DNA of 64,000 bases, taken from the NCBI GenBank assembly GCA_048268005.1, contig JBLWWJ010000003.1:1-64000 (forward strand), read 5' to 3'. Position numbers and translations under genes: made by a program. This stretch comes from Ancylomarina sp048268005 (GTDB lineage Bacteria; Bacteroidota; Bacteroidia; Bacteroidales; Marinifilaceae). The notes beneath the pieces were generated by a model. That model saw only the letters and a program-made list of their open reading frames with translations, was not told the origin of the DNA and made no database searches. Positions 1 to 9,189 of the stretch are shown in pieces (within the stretch, counting starts at the first letter, position 1; every line of letters begins with the position of its first letter).

Positions 1-977
1 ACATTACCGTTGATAAAGCAAATCCAACTGTGAGTGTGTGGCCATCGGCTAGTACAATTACTTACGGACAAGCATTAAGCGAATCAACTCTTACGGGAAG
101 TACTTCCAATGTGGAAGGAAGCTTTGCTTTTGCGAACCCATCAATAACTCCTGAGACAGGAATAGAGTCGGTTGAGGTGATTTTTACACCAAGCGATGCG
201 GATAACTACAATTCAGTAAGTGGAAATATTAATATAAGCGTCACCAAAGAATCTACTGTCGTTAACGATTGGCCAACAGCTGATGCCATCACCTACGGAC
301 AAGCCTTGAGTGAATCTACCTTATCAGGCGGAACAGCAAACCTAGATGGAAACTTTGCCTTTGCCAATCCATCGTCAACTCCTGGTGCAGGAACACAAGC
401 TGTAGAAATCATATTTACACCAACAGATGCAGATAACTACAATACGGTAAGTGGAAATATCAGTATTAATGTAAGTAAGGCTGACCAGGTCATTGTTTGG
501 AATCAGGAGTTAAGCTCTTTAAAAGTGGATGAGCAAGTACAGCTAACAGCTGTTGCTGAAACAGGCTTGTTCGTAAGCTACAGTGTATCTAATGAAAACC
601 TTGCTCTTATCAATGAAGATTTGCTAACAATTCTGGAGGTTGGAGAATTTACACTTACAGCCATTCAAGAAGGAAACCAGAACTACAATTCTGTAGAAGT
701 TAACAGAAACATTACCATTGAAGTTGTTACGGGCATTGATGATAGAATCACCGAGACAATTGAATTAAGTGCTTATCCTAATCCTGCTAAACACCAGGTA
801 AGCATCAACGGTTTGCAAAGAGGAAATAAAATCGCACTATGCAACCAGTTGGGGAAAATAATTTTCATAAAAGAAGTACAAAATGAAAAAGAAATCCTTG
901 ACCTTTCGAACTGTAAACCTGGCGTTTACATTTTCAAAGTAATAGGTGGAAAAAGTATTAAGATACTTAAGATCTAA
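1..977 (+). CDS. T9SS-exported Ig-like repeat protein, 5' end outside window
   Basis: The reading frame is already open at base 3, so this is the C-terminal part of a longer gene; a GTG at 30 is only an internal Val codon. Two homologous Ig-like units are visible, each starting at a WP(S/T)A motif (codons at bases 39 and 270, a period of 77 codons) and ending with FTP(S/T)DADNYN..VSGNI. A more divergent third unit follows. The last ~70 residues carry AYPNPA, then a GVYIFKV segment and basic end, the type A sorting domain of the type IX secretion system. The protein is therefore expected to cross the outer membrane and be released or surface-anchored, as an adhesin or long-stalk protein. No catalytic domain is visible in the part seen. 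Confidence 0.85.
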   Translation, partial: ITVDKANPTVSVWPSASTITYGQALSESTLTGSTSNVEGSFAFANPSITPETGIESVEVIFTPSDADNYNSVSGNINISVTKESTVVNDWPTADAITYGQALSESTLSGGTANLDGNFAFANPSSTPGAGTQAVEIIFTPTDADNYNTVSGNISINVSKADQVIVWNQELSSLKVDEQVQLTAVAETGLFVSYSVSNENLALINEDLLTILEVGEFTLTAIQEGNQNYNSVEVNRNITIEVVTGIDDRITETIELSAYPNPAKHQVSINGLQRGNKIALCNQLGKIIFIKEVQNEKEILDLSNCKPGVYIFKVIGGKSIKILKI

Positions 978-990
978 ATAAATCGAACTT

Positions 991-1025
991 ATCCCGGATT
1001 TCCAATTAAGAGATCCGGGATTTTT
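991..1025 (+). terminator. Intrinsic terminator after the T9SS protein gene
   Basis: The 9-bp arms ATCCCGGAT (991-999) and ATCCGGGAT (1013-1021) are perfectly complementary and are followed by TTTTT. The hairpin lies 14 bases after the stop codon. Confidence 0.85.
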
Positions 1026-1116
1026 ATAAAATTCATTCAATCTCTGTAATAAAAGATATATACCACACAAAAACCTAAACTCAAAATTAATATTCAATAA
1101 TAGACGATATCCATTC

Positions 1117-2655
1117 TCACCCTCCCCATCCATCACGATCGAGACTACGATATTGAATAGCCTCTGATAAATGATCTGTTTCAATTGTTTCAGAGCCTTC
1201 CAGATCGGCAATTGTTCTCGAAACTTTTAGGATTCTATCATATGCTCTCGCAGAGAGTCCAACCTTTTCCATAGCAACTTTCAACAAGTTCATTCCATCC
1301 TCATTGGGCTGACAATATTTACGTAAAAGTCTAGAGCTCATCATGGCATTGGAATGTATTCCTTCCTCATTTACAAAACGAGAGGATTGAATTTCACGAG
1401 CAAGCTCTACCCTTTCTCTGATATGTGCCGATTTTTCAGAAAGACGTTCTTCTGATATTTTGTCGAAAGAAACGGGAGTCACTTCGATATGAATATCGAT
1501 ACGATCGAGAAGAGGTCCTGAAATACGACTTAAATATTTTTGAACCATACCGGGTGGACACAAACAGTCTTTATCAGGATGATTGTAAAAACCGCAGGGG
1601 CAAGGGTTCATGGATGAAATCAGCATGGTACTTGCTGGGTAATCAACTGTGAATTTTGCTCTCGAGATGGTAATGGTTCTATCCTCCAAGGGTTGTCGCA
1701 TCACTTCGAGAACTGTTCGTTTAAACTCTGGTAACTCATCTAAAAACAGAACACCATTATGCGATAAAGATATTTCACCTGGCTGAGGAACAGTGCCACC
1801 ACCAACGAGTGCCACGTCAGAAATTGTGTGATGCGGGCTACGAAACGGACGCTTCGTCATTAAGCCACTTTCCTTTTCTAGGGTTCCTGCAACGGAATGA
1901 ATCTTTGTGGTTTCCAAAGCTTCTTGCAGACTTAAAGGAGGCAATATACCGGGTATTCGTTTTGCCAACATAGTCTTCCCAGAGCCCGGAGGCCCAATCA
2001 TAATGATATTGTGACCACCTGCTGCTGCAATTTCAAGGGCTCTTTTCACATTTTCCTGACCTTTAACATCTGCAAAATCATGCTCAAAGTGATTCAGGTG
2101 AGAATAAAACTCAGCTCTGGTATCTACTTCGGTGATTTTCAATTCAGCATCCCCATTGAAAAAATCAATCAGCTCCTTTATGTTCTGAATACCATAAACC
2201 TTCAAATTATTTACAACAGCAGCTTCTTTTGCATTATCCAAAGGCAATATTAAACCTTCAAAACCTTCTTCCCTGGCTTTTATAGCCATGGGCAAAACCC
2301 CTTTTATTGGAACCAAACTTCCATCTAGCGATAGCTCACCCATAATCACATATTTTTGCAAATCTGGACATTTAATTTGTTCTGTTGCGGTCAATATCCC
2401 CACTGCTAAAGGTAAATCATAAGCAGATCCTTCTTTACGAATATCGGCAGGAGCCATATTAATAATAATCTTTTTGCCTGGGATCTTATAGCCAACTTCG
2501 CGCAAAGCCGAATCAATACGCTGCTGGCTTTCCTTCACGGCATTGTCAGGTAATCCAACTAAAGAAAAACGAACACCATTAAAAACATTGACTTCAATTG
2601 TAATGGTGGTGGCATGTATACCATACACTGCACTTCCGTAGGTTTTGATGAGCAT
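1117..2655 (-). CDS. comM: YifB/ComM-family Mg-chelatase-like AAA+ ATPase
   Basis: This 512-residue protein has the family's full length and order: an N-terminal ChlI-like Lon-protease-fold domain (about residues 1-170, with the GLPDNAVKES motif), a Mg-chelatase AAA+ core with Walker A GPPGSGKT (221-228) and LFLDELPEF as Walker B, a cysteine-rich insert with NPCPCGF, and a C-terminal helical domain. In gamma-proteobacteria ComM is a hexameric helicase that promotes branch migration during natural transformation. Its role in Bacteroidota is not well established, so function is transferred from the family. The ATG at 2655 is the natural start and gives the conserved MLIKTYGSA beginning. Confidence 0.93.
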   Translation of the reverse strand: MLIKTYGSAVYGIHATTITIEVNVFNGVRFSLVGLPDNAVKESQQRIDSALREVGYKIPGKKIIINMAPADIRKEGSAYDLPLAVGILTATEQIKCPDLQKYVIMGELSLDGSLVPIKGVLPMAIKAREEGFEGLILPLDNAKEAAVVNNLKVYGIQNIKELIDFFNGDAELKITEVDTRAEFYSHLNHFEHDFADVKGQENVKRALEIAAAGGHNIIMIGPPGSGKTMLAKRIPGILPPLSLQEALETTKIHSVAGTLEKESGLMTKRPFRSPHHTISDVALVGGGTVPQPGEISLSHNGVLFLDELPEFKRTVLEVMRQPLEDRTITISRAKFTVDYPASTMLISSMNPCPCGFYNHPDKDCLCPPGMVQKYLSRISGPLLDRIDIHIEVTPVSFDKISEERLSEKSAHIRERVELAREIQSSRFVNEEGIHSNAMMSSRLLRKYCQPNEDGMNLLKVAMEKVGLSARAYDRILKVSRTIADLEGSETIETDHLSEAIQYRSLDRDGWGG

Positions 2656-2902
2656 TTGATCTAATATTTAAGTGATTAGATGATATAAGGACACTTTAAT
2701 TTAAGAATTTATGTTGAGTTAAATAAAGAATTCGCTAAGTATTTCTCTTTGCGGGAAGACCCAAATCTAATTTTATTGATAACTAATAGAAGTTTTCAAC
2801 ATCTTGTTAATAAGTTGATGGCCGAAATATTTCTCAGAGTGAAACATTCTTTGAATGGAAAGTTTAACTTTAAACTAATTTTAAGAATAAACTTGAATAA
2901 TT

Positions 2903-3697
2903 ATGCGCCAATATCTCGAATTGCTGGAAAAAGTAACTCAGGAAGGGAACCAAAAAGGTGACCGAACAGGAACTGGAACGATTAGTGTTTTCGGTCATCA
3001 AATGCGATTCGACCTATCAGAAGGCTTTCCTGTACTTACCACCAAAAAGCTTCATTTAAAATCGATTATTCATGAACTATTGTGGTTTTTGAATGGTGAC
3101 ACCAATGTCAAATATTTACAGGATAATGGGGTAAAGATTTGGAATGAATGGGCAGATGAGAATGGCGATCTTGGTCATGTATATGGTTATCAATGGCGCT
3201 CCTGGCCTAAAGCAAATGGCGAACATGTTGACCAAATTTCACAATTGGTAAACGATATCAAAAACAATCCCAACTCTCGTCGATTAATCGTAAGTGCCTG
3301 GAATGTGGCCGATATTGAAAATATGGCCTTGCCTCCTTGTCATGCCTTATTCCAATTTTATGTGGCCGATGGCAAATTATCGTGCCAATTATACCAACGT
3401 AGCGCTGACATCTTTTTAGGCGTGCCATTTAATATTGCCTCCTATGCCTTATTAACCATGATGATGGCTCAGGTTTGTGGTTTGGAAGCGGGTGATTTTA
3501 TCCATACTTTGGGCGATGCTCATATATACAACAACCATTTGGAGCAAGTTGATTTACAATTGACTCGTGAACCTAAAAAATTACCTCAAATGAAAATCAA
3601 TCCTGATGTGAAAAGCATTTTCGATTTTAAATATGAGGATTTCAAACTAGAAAACTACGAAGCTGATCCGCACATTAAAGGTGCTATTTCGGTTTAG
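2903..3697 (+). CDS. thyA: Thymidylate synthase
   Basis: The enzyme makes dTMP from dUMP using 5,10-methylenetetrahydrofolate as both carbon donor and reductant. It is 264 residues, the same length as E. coli ThyA, with RTGTGT near the N-terminus, the catalytic cysteine at 146 in ALPPCHALFQFYV, and RSADIFLGVPFNIASYALL for dUMP binding. It precedes folA, which regenerates the tetrahydrofolate that this reaction oxidises, so the pair forms one dTMP cycle. The 133-base gap to folA has no evident terminator. Confidence 0.98.
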   Translation: MRQYLELLEKVTQEGNQKGDRTGTGTISVFGHQMRFDLSEGFPVLTTKKLHLKSIIHELLWFLNGDTNVKYLQDNGVKIWNEWADENGDLGHVYGYQWRSWPKANGEHVDQISQLVNDIKNNPNSRRLIVSAWNVADIENMALPPCHALFQFYVADGKLSCQLYQRSADIFLGVPFNIASYALLTMMMAQVCGLEAGDFIHTLGDAHIYNNHLEQVDLQLTREPKKLPQMKINPDVKSIFDFKYEDFKLENYEADPHIKGAISV

Positions 3698-3830
3698 TAT
3701 CGTTTAAATTGGTAAATTACTAATGAGTTAAACGGAATAAGGGATTTGGGTTTAAGAATTTAAGTTTTATATCACAAATTCGCCCATTCACTCATTAACT
3801 GACTTATACATTCACTAACCTATCTCTATC

Positions 3831-4316
3831 ATGCCTATATCAATCATTGTAGCAGCATCTCAAAACAACGTTATTGGGAAAGATAATCAACTGATTTGGC
3901 GTTTATCTGCCGACCTAAAAAGATTCAAGGCTTTAACAACAGGGCACCATATTATTATGGGTCGTAAAACTTTCGATTCTATAGGAAAGCCACTTCCTAA
4001 CCGTACCTCAATCATTATTACACGTCAGGAGGATTATAAAGCAGAAGGTTGCATTGTGGTTAATTCTTTGGAAGAAGCTCTTACTAAGGTTCCTGCCGAT
4101 CAGGAAGCTTTTATCATTGGTGGTGGAACCATTTATAAAGAAGCAATCGATAAGGCTGATAAATTGTATCTAACAATGGTACATGGTAAATTTGATGGCG
4201 ATACCTTCTTCCCTAAGCTTGATTCAAAAGTCTGGGAGAGCTTAAAACGCGAAGATCATATGCCTGATGAAAAGAATGAGCATGCTTATTCTTTTATCGA
4301 CTATGTGAAAAAATAA
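3831..4316 (+). CDS. folA: Dihydrofolate reductase
   Basis: This 161-residue protein reduces dihydrofolate with NADPH. Landmarks are the N-terminal SIIVAAS, NNVIGKDNQLIWRL with the proton-relay acid in SADLKRFK, MGRKTFDSIGKPLPNR for cofactor binding, and IIGGGTIYKEA near residue 104. Its place right after thyA is the common Bacteroidota arrangement. The length and all motifs fit a chromosomal type I enzyme; nothing suggests a mobile trimethoprim-resistance form. Confidence 0.97.
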   Translation: MPISIIVAASQNNVIGKDNQLIWRLSADLKRFKALTTGHHIIMGRKTFDSIGKPLPNRTSIIITRQEDYKAEGCIVVNSLEEALTKVPADQEAFIIGGGTIYKEAIDKADKLYLTMVHGKFDGDTFFPKLDSKVWESLKREDHMPDEKNEHAYSFIDYVKK

Positions 4317-4332
4317 AGGAAGTACTGTAAAA

Positions 4333-4369
4333 ACAAGAAAAGTCTGGTGAATCACCAGACTTTTCTTGT
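4333..4369. terminator. Shared hairpin terminator between convergent folA and clpX
   Basis: ACAAGAAAAGTCTGGTGA (4333-4350) is repeated in inverse at 4352-4369, an 18-bp perfect inverted repeat with one central base. In practice the loop must be a little larger. The AAGAAAA/TTTTCTT ends give U-rich tails in both directions, so it can end both transcripts. Confidence 0.85.
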
Positions 4370-4384
4370 ATCTAGAAAAATAGC

Positions 4385-5599
4385 TTAAGCTATTCTTAAG
4401 TGTTTCATATTAGCTTTATCCAATTTACCAGCGGCATATTTAGCATCAATAGTAACTGTTTTTTCATCCGAAGATGGCAATTCAAACATGGCATCCATCA
4501 TAATGGCTTCGCAAATTGAACGCAAGCCACGTGCACCAAGCTTATATTCCACAGCTTTATCAACAATATACTCCAAGGCACTTTCATCAAAGATCAATTC
4601 AATATCATCAATCTTAAACAACTTATTATATTGCTTGATAATCGAATTTTTAGGCTCTGTTAGAATATTTCTAAGCGCTTCACGATCTAGAGGCTCCAAA
4701 TAAGTTAAAACAGGCAGACGTCCAATAATTTCTGGAATCAAACCAAATGATTTCAAATCCTGTGGAGCAATATATTGCAAGAAGTTTTCTTGATCAACCT
4801 TCTCAGCTTCCTTACTTGCATTAAAACCAACAACCGCTGTATTCAGTCGCTGTGCAATTTTACGTTGAATACCATCAAAAGCACCTCCACAAATGAAAAG
4901 GACATTCTTCGTATTAACCGGTATCATTTTTTGATCAGGATGTTTACGACCGCCTTGTGGTGGAACATTAATAATAGATCCCTCAAGCAATTTCAATAAA
5001 CCTTGCTGAACCCCTTCACCTGAAACATCACGTGTAATTGATGGGTTATCGCTCTTACGTGCGATCTTATCAATCTCATCGATAAATACAATTCCTTTTT
5101 CAGCCGCCTCAACATCGTAATCTGAAGCTTGTAAAAGACGTGTTAAAATCGACTCAATATCTTCACCTACATAGCCAGCTTCAGTTAAAACTGTAGCGTC
5201 AACAATCGTAAAAGGTACATGAAGCATCTTAGCAATGGTTCTTGCCAAAAGCGTTTTACCAGTTCCTGTTTCACCTACAAGAATGATATTTGATTTTTCA
5301 ATTTCAATCTCCTCGTCATCCTCCTCCTGCAGTAATCTCTTGTAGTGGTTATAAACAGCAACAGAAAGGTATTTTTTAGCTGCATCCTGACCAATTACAT
5401 ACTGATCCAGGAAAGTTTTGATCTCTGTTGGTTTTAACAACTGAATGTCAGTCAGGTTAAGATCTGAGTTGGTTTTAGCCTCTTCTTTAATAATCTCGTG
5501 TGCCTGATCGATACAACTATCGCAAATGTGACCACTGATTCCTGCAATTAAAAGATTGGTATCTTTTTTATCTCGCCCACAAAATGAACATTTATCCAT
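4385..5599 (-). CDS. clpX: ATP-dependent Clp protease ATP-binding subunit ClpX
   Basis: ClpX is the hexameric unfoldase that feeds tagged substrates to ClpP. The 404-residue sequence shows the N-terminal zinc-binding domain (Cys4, Cys7, Cys26, Cys29), Walker A GETGTGKT (109-116), Walker B IVFIDEIDKI, sensor elements, and the C-terminal small domain with GARGLRS. It is the last gene of tig-clpP-clpX. The 180-base gap from clpP holds a possible promoter of its own (-7 element at 5720-5727). Confidence 0.97.
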   Translation of the reverse strand: MDKCSFCGRDKKDTNLLIAGISGHICDSCIDQAHEIIKEEAKTNSDLNLTDIQLLKPTEIKTFLDQYVIGQDAAKKYLSVAVYNHYKRLLQEEDDEEIEIEKSNIILVGETGTGKTLLARTIAKMLHVPFTIVDATVLTEAGYVGEDIESILTRLLQASDYDVEAAEKGIVFIDEIDKIARKSDNPSITRDVSGEGVQQGLLKLLEGSIINVPPQGGRKHPDQKMIPVNTKNVLFICGGAFDGIQRKIAQRLNTAVVGFNASKEAEKVDQENFLQYIAPQDLKSFGLIPEIIGRLPVLTYLEPLDREALRNILTEPKNSIIKQYNKLFKIDDIELIFDESALEYIVDKAVEYKLGARGLRSICEAIMMDAMFELPSSDEKTVTIDAKYAAGKLDKANMKHLRIA

Positions 5600-5719
5600 A
5601 AGTAAAATATAGTCTTTTAGCTTGCCGATGTCAGATATTAAACATCATTAAACCAAGTTGTTTACAATTAAATAGGTCTTCGAATTTTTTAAATACGATT
5701 CCTTCTTATATTAGAAATG

Positions 5720-5727
5720 CAAAGTTA
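5720..5727 (-). promoter_or_regulatory. Possible clpX promoter, -7 element
   Basis: On the minus strand this is TAACTTTG, a perfect match to the Bacteroidota -7 consensus TAnnTTTG, lying in the clpP-clpX gap. No TTG is present at the usual 18-23 base distance, so support is partial. Confidence 0.4.
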
Positions 5728-5779
5728 AGCATTTTAAGCTAAACTCTGCATTTCCAAGATTTTTATGATTTTTCAGGCC

Positions 5780-6460
5780 TTATTTCTTAGGCTCTCTCAA
5801 CAAAACTTCATCAATCATACCATATTCTTTAGCTTCCTGAGCAGTCATCCAATAATCACGATCAGAATTTTTCTCAACCGTTTCGAATGGCATTCCTGAA
5901 TGATCAGAAATGATGGTATAAAGTTCTTTCTTCAACTTCATGATCTCGCGAGCGGTAATTTCAATATCAGAAGCCTGACCTTGTGCACCTCCCATTGGCT
6001 GGTGAATCATAACACGTGAGTGCTTTAAAGCTGAACGCTTTCCTTTTTCGCCTGCAGTCAATAGAACGGCTCCCATAGAAGCAGCCATACCCGTACAAAT
6101 AGTAGCGATATCGCAATTAATATACTGCATCGTATCATAAATACCCAAACCGGCATGTACAGAACCACCTGGCGTATTAAAGTAGATCTGAATATCCTTT
6201 GACGGATCAGTTGACTCAAGGAATAAAAGCTGAGCCATGATGATATTAGCCACATAATCATCGATAGGTACACCTAAAAAGATGATTCTATCCATCATCA
6301 AACGTGAAAACACGTCCATAGACGCAATGTTTAACTGACGCTCCTCGATAATTGTAGGAGAAATATATGAGTTACTAATAGAGGTGTATTTGTCTAATGT
6401 AAGACTACTAATGCCTCTATGCTTAGTCGCAAACTTTTTAAATTCGTCTTGTGGTATCAT
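5780..6460 (-). CDS. clpP: ATP-dependent Clp protease proteolytic subunit
   Basis: ClpP is the barrel-shaped serine protease partner of ClpX. With the start at 6460 (MIPQDEFKKF) it is 226 residues; the open frame runs 17 codons further upstream to 6511, but that extra segment is not ClpP-like. The catalytic triad is visible as Ser128 in GMAASMG, His153 in SRVMIHQPMGG and Asp202 in NSDRDYWM. It lies between tig and clpX on the same strand, the classical folding/degradation operon. Confidence 0.95.
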   Translation of the reverse strand: MIPQDEFKKFATKHRGISSLTLDKYTSISNSYISPTIIEERQLNIASMDVFSRLMMDRIIFLGVPIDDYVANIIMAQLLFLESTDPSKDIQIYFNTPGGSVHAGLGIYDTMQYINCDIATICTGMAASMGAVLLTAGEKGKRSALKHSRVMIHQPMGGAQGQASDIEITAREIMKLKKELYTIISDHSGMPFETVEKNSDRDYWMTAQEAKEYGMIDEVLLREPKK

Positions 6461-6604
6461 AGGATGAATATATTTTATTTGGGCTTTGGTTGGCAAAACC
6501 ATCCAAAACAAAAGACTATTATTTAATATACTATATCAACATTTAAGTTTAGCTAAAATAGCTAAAAAAAATGCTTTAATTAAACATCAGTGAACAAAAT
6601 GCTG

Positions 6605-6645
6605 AATAAAAAAACAACCACGCCCCTAAAAGAGCGTGGTTGCCT
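6605..6645 (-). terminator. Intrinsic terminator of tig
   Basis: Read on the minus strand, CAACCACGC (6635-6643) and GCGTGGTTG (6614-6622) pair around a TCTTTTAGGGG loop and run into a stretch of T. It sits just after the tig stop and before clpP, so clpP probably depends on read-through or its own promoter. Confidence 0.8.
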
Positions 6646-6666
6646 ATATATTTATTCTATAAATGT

Positions 6667-8016
6667 TTATTCAAACATTTTATTGAATTCTTCAGTAGAA
6701 ACTTCTTTCTCCTCAACCTTAATTGTATTCTTAAGGTATTCAGCAACTTTGTCATCTAACTTACGATCCCAGATCTTTCTAGCCTCGTCTTTGTTCTCTA
6801 ACATTTGCTTAGCATAGTTAGTCAAGTACTCTTCTGGTACTTCCATCATACCATACTGCTGGAATTGCATTAAAGCTTGTTTCTTAGCAAATTCAACAAC
6901 CTCTTCTTCTTCAACTTTAAGGTCGTTATCTTTTACCAATTTATCTTTAATTAACTGCCATCTGATATCATCAGAATAGTTTTCGAAATCGCTTTCTACT
7001 TGCTCAGCAGTCATCTCTTTGTTAGTAGCAATAATCCAACGCTTCAAGAAAGAAACAGGAAGTTCAATTTTTGCTTTCTTAACCAACTTCTCTTTAGCAT
7101 CGATTAAGAATTTGTAATCGCTATCGTTAACCAATTGAGCTTCGATATCAGCTTTAATTTGGTTTTTGAATTCTTCTTCGTTAGCAACTTTTCCTTCACC
7201 AAATACTTTGTCGAATAACTCCTGATTCATTTCAGCAGGAATAAACTTAGAAATATTAGTGATCGTATATTGGAAATCAGACTCAAGAGTTTCAGCCATT
7301 TCTGGAGCAATACCCAACATAGAAGCTAAATCAGTTCTGTTAGGGAATGCTTTAGCAGGATTGAAAGTAATAATCTGGTTTACGTTAGCACCTACGAATT
7401 TTGCTTTAGACTCTTCGTCTTTCATATATTCCAATGAAATAGCTACATCTTCGCTTGCGATACCACCTTCAACAACATTACCTTCAGCATCAAGTTGTGC
7501 AAAGTTACCTTTAAGGATTTCTTTATCTTCAACAACTTCAGCTTCTTCGTTAGAACCAAAACGACGAGCATGCATATCTACACCATTCTGAATCATTTTC
7601 TCATCAACAGCAATTTTAAAGAAGTTGATTTTATCTCTCTTGCTTAGGTTTAGAGTATACTCAGGAGACATCGCGATATCGAACACAAATTCGAACTCAG
7701 TATCTTTCTCCCAGTTGATCTCTTTTTGCTCAGTCTCATTTGGAAGAGGCTCACCTAAGATATCCAATTTATTCTCTTCGATATACTTGTAAAGCTCTTG
7801 ACCAAGAATTTTATTTACCTCATCAGCTAAAACAGGAGTACCATACATTTTTTTGATCAAACCCATTGGCACTTTACCAGGACGGAAACCATCAATACTT
7901 GCTTTTCTACGATGGTCCTTAAGCACAGAGTCAACTTGACTCGCATAATCTTCCTTTACTAACTGTAATTTAATTACAGCATTCAAATCATCAGTGTTGG
8001 TTCTTGTGATATTCAT
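6667..8016 (-). CDS. tig: Trigger factor, ribosome-associated chaperone
   Basis: Trigger factor binds at the ribosomal exit tunnel and shields nascent chains. The N-terminal ribosome-docking signature is present as GFRPGKVP at residues 43-50. A central FKBP-like region (about 150-245) and a long helical C-terminal chaperone arm follow. At 449 residues it has normal length. The central domain is divergent from the E. coli PPIase, as usual in Bacteroidota, so isomerase activity is uncertain. It heads the tig-clpP-clpX group and follows a tRNA-Leu gene. Confidence 0.95.
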   Translation of the reverse strand: MNITRTNTDDLNAVIKLQLVKEDYASQVDSVLKDHRRKASIDGFRPGKVPMGLIKKMYGTPVLADEVNKILGQELYKYIEENKLDILGEPLPNETEQKEINWEKDTEFEFVFDIAMSPEYTLNLSKRDKINFFKIAVDEKMIQNGVDMHARRFGSNEEAEVVEDKEILKGNFAQLDAEGNVVEGGIASEDVAISLEYMKDEESKAKFVGANVNQIITFNPAKAFPNRTDLASMLGIAPEMAETLESDFQYTITNISKFIPAEMNQELFDKVFGEGKVANEEEFKNQIKADIEAQLVNDSDYKFLIDAKEKLVKKAKIELPVSFLKRWIIATNKEMTAEQVESDFENYSDDIRWQLIKDKLVKDNDLKVEEEEVVEFAKKQALMQFQQYGMMEVPEEYLTNYAKQMLENKDEARKIWDRKLDDKVAEYLKNTIKVEEKEVSTEEFNKMFE

Positions 8017-8056
8017 TTTTCAGCTATTAGAATGATAAAACCTTTTAAATTGCAAA

Positions 8057-8101
8057 AAACCGCCACAAGCATGATGTTATACATCTTCAGCAGGGCGGTT
8101 T
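8057..8101 (-). terminator. Structured terminator downstream of tRNA-Leu
   Basis: AAACCGCC (8057-8064) pairs with GGCGGTTT (8094-8101), and a second short stem GATGT/ACATC lies inside. On the minus strand the outer stem is followed by T-rich sequence, consistent with ending the tRNA transcript before tig. Confidence 0.6.
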
Positions 8102-8119
8102 AAGGTTATTTTTCTGTAG

Positions 8120-8201
8120 TGCGGATGAAGGGACTCGAACCCCCACGCCTCTCGGCACTAGATCCTAAGTCTAGCGCGGCTACCAATTACGCCACATCCG
8201 C
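8120..8201 (-). tRNA. tRNA-Leu (anticodon UAG)
   Basis: The minus strand folds as a class II tRNA: acceptor GCGGATG/CATCCGC with discriminator A, a D arm with TAATTGGTAG, anticodon stem CTAGA/TCTAG with loop CTTAGGA (anticodon TAG), a long variable arm TGCCGAGAGGCG, and a T arm with GTTCGAGTC. No CCA is encoded. Confidence 0.97.
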
Positions 8202-8216
8202 GGGTTAATTGCGGTG

Positions 8217-8247
8217 CAAATATAAATGTCTTTTTTAACTTGTGCAA
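8217..8247 (-). promoter_or_regulatory. Promoter of tRNA-Leu
   Basis: On the minus strand TTG (8245-8247), 20 bases, then TATATTTG (8217-8224) fit the Bacteroidota promoter pattern. It ends 16 bases before the tRNA. Confidence 0.75.
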
Positions 8248-8353
8248 TAGTAAATTTGAAAAAAACGAATATTTTTTACTCACCATTTCCAAAGTCCTTA
8301 AATATCAAATACACATCTCAAAAAAAAAGATCTGAAAATTTATTTTGCACAGT

Positions 8354-9085
8354 TTATTTTGGCTGTCTCAATTCGAAATTCTTCCCGAGATATACTCGAC
8401 GTACATCTTCATCGGCAGCTAATTCTTCGGCTGTACCTGATTTAAGAATATTTCCTTCGAATAATAAATAGGCTCTTTCGGTAATCGAAAGGGTCTCCTG
8501 AACATTGTGGTCAGTAATCAGAATCCCAATATTTTTATCCTTTAATGTACGAACGATATCTTGAATATCTTCTACCGCAATTGGATCGACACCAGCAAAA
8601 GGTTCATCCAATAGAATAAATTTTGGTTTAATCGATAGGGCACGAGCAATCTCAGTTCTTCTACGTTCTCCACCTGAAAGCTGAATACCTAAACTCTTAC
8701 GTATTTTCTGAAGACTAAATTCATTCAACATTTCTTCCAGACGCTGCTCCTGATATTCCTTAGTGAAATCAGACATCTGTAGAACAGCTTTAATATTGTC
8801 TTCAACACTTAATTTACGAAATACCGATGCTTCTTGAGCCAAATAGCCTACTCCCATTTGAGCTCTTTTATAAACAGGCTCCTTGGTAATTTCTCTTTCG
8901 TCGAGATAAATTCGCCCCCCATTAGGTTGAATCAAACCAACAATCATATAGAATGATGTCGTTTTACCAGCACCATTAGGTCCAAGTAATCCAACAATTT
9001 CACCTTGCTTCACTTCTACCGATACACCTTTAACAACGGTACGGCTTTTATATTTCTTTACTAAATTTTCAGCTCTTAAAATCAT
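8354..9085 (-). CDS. lptB: LPS export ABC transporter ATPase LptB
   Basis: LptB powers extraction of lipopolysaccharide from the inner membrane by LptFG. The 243-residue sequence has Walker A GPNGAGKTT (35-43), the Q-loop region YLAQEASVFRKLSVEDN typical of LptB, the signature LSGGERRR from 136, Walker B ILLDEPFAGVDP and an H-loop ITDHNVQET. It is the last gene of the minus-strand kpsF-tatC-DUF5686-lptB group, all concerned with the envelope. Confidence 0.96.
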   Translation of the reverse strand: MILRAENLVKKYKSRTVVKGVSVEVKQGEIVGLLGPNGAGKTTSFYMIVGLIQPNGGRIYLDEREITKEPVYKRAQMGVGYLAQEASVFRKLSVEDNIKAVLQMSDFTKEYQEQRLEEMLNEFSLQKIRKSLGIQLSGGERRRTEIARALSIKPKFILLDEPFAGVDPIAVEDIQDIVRTLKDKNIGILITDHNVQETLSITERAYLLFEGNILKSGTAEELAADEDVRRVYLGKNFELRQPK

Positions 9086-9117
9086 AAGAATTCTTTAGGT
9101 TTTGTCCCCGAGTTTTG

Positions 9118-9125
9118 CAAATATA
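9118..9125 (-). promoter_or_regulatory. Possible lptB promoter, -7 element
   Basis: On the minus strand this reads TATATTTG, a perfect TAnnTTTG element 32 bases before the lptB ATG. No clear TTG at the expected distance was seen. Confidence 0.45.
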
Positions 9126-9189
9126 TGAAACTGTTGGGAATAGTCTTATGCTGATATGTTAATAAATCTTTTCAAAATGGATTTCATCT

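Noticed and set aside
1..468. Tandem DNA repeat or CRISPR-like array
   Set aside because: The ~231-base periodicity comes from homologous Ig-like protein units; only parts are similar in DNA.
837..1211. 124-codon minus-strand ORF
   Set aside because: It overlaps the T9SS gene on one side and comM on the other, and the sequence has no protein-like pattern; a shadow frame.
6461..6511. Longer ClpP N-terminus
   Set aside because: The 17 extra residues do not resemble ClpP, whereas MIPQDEFKKF at 6460 gives the normal start.
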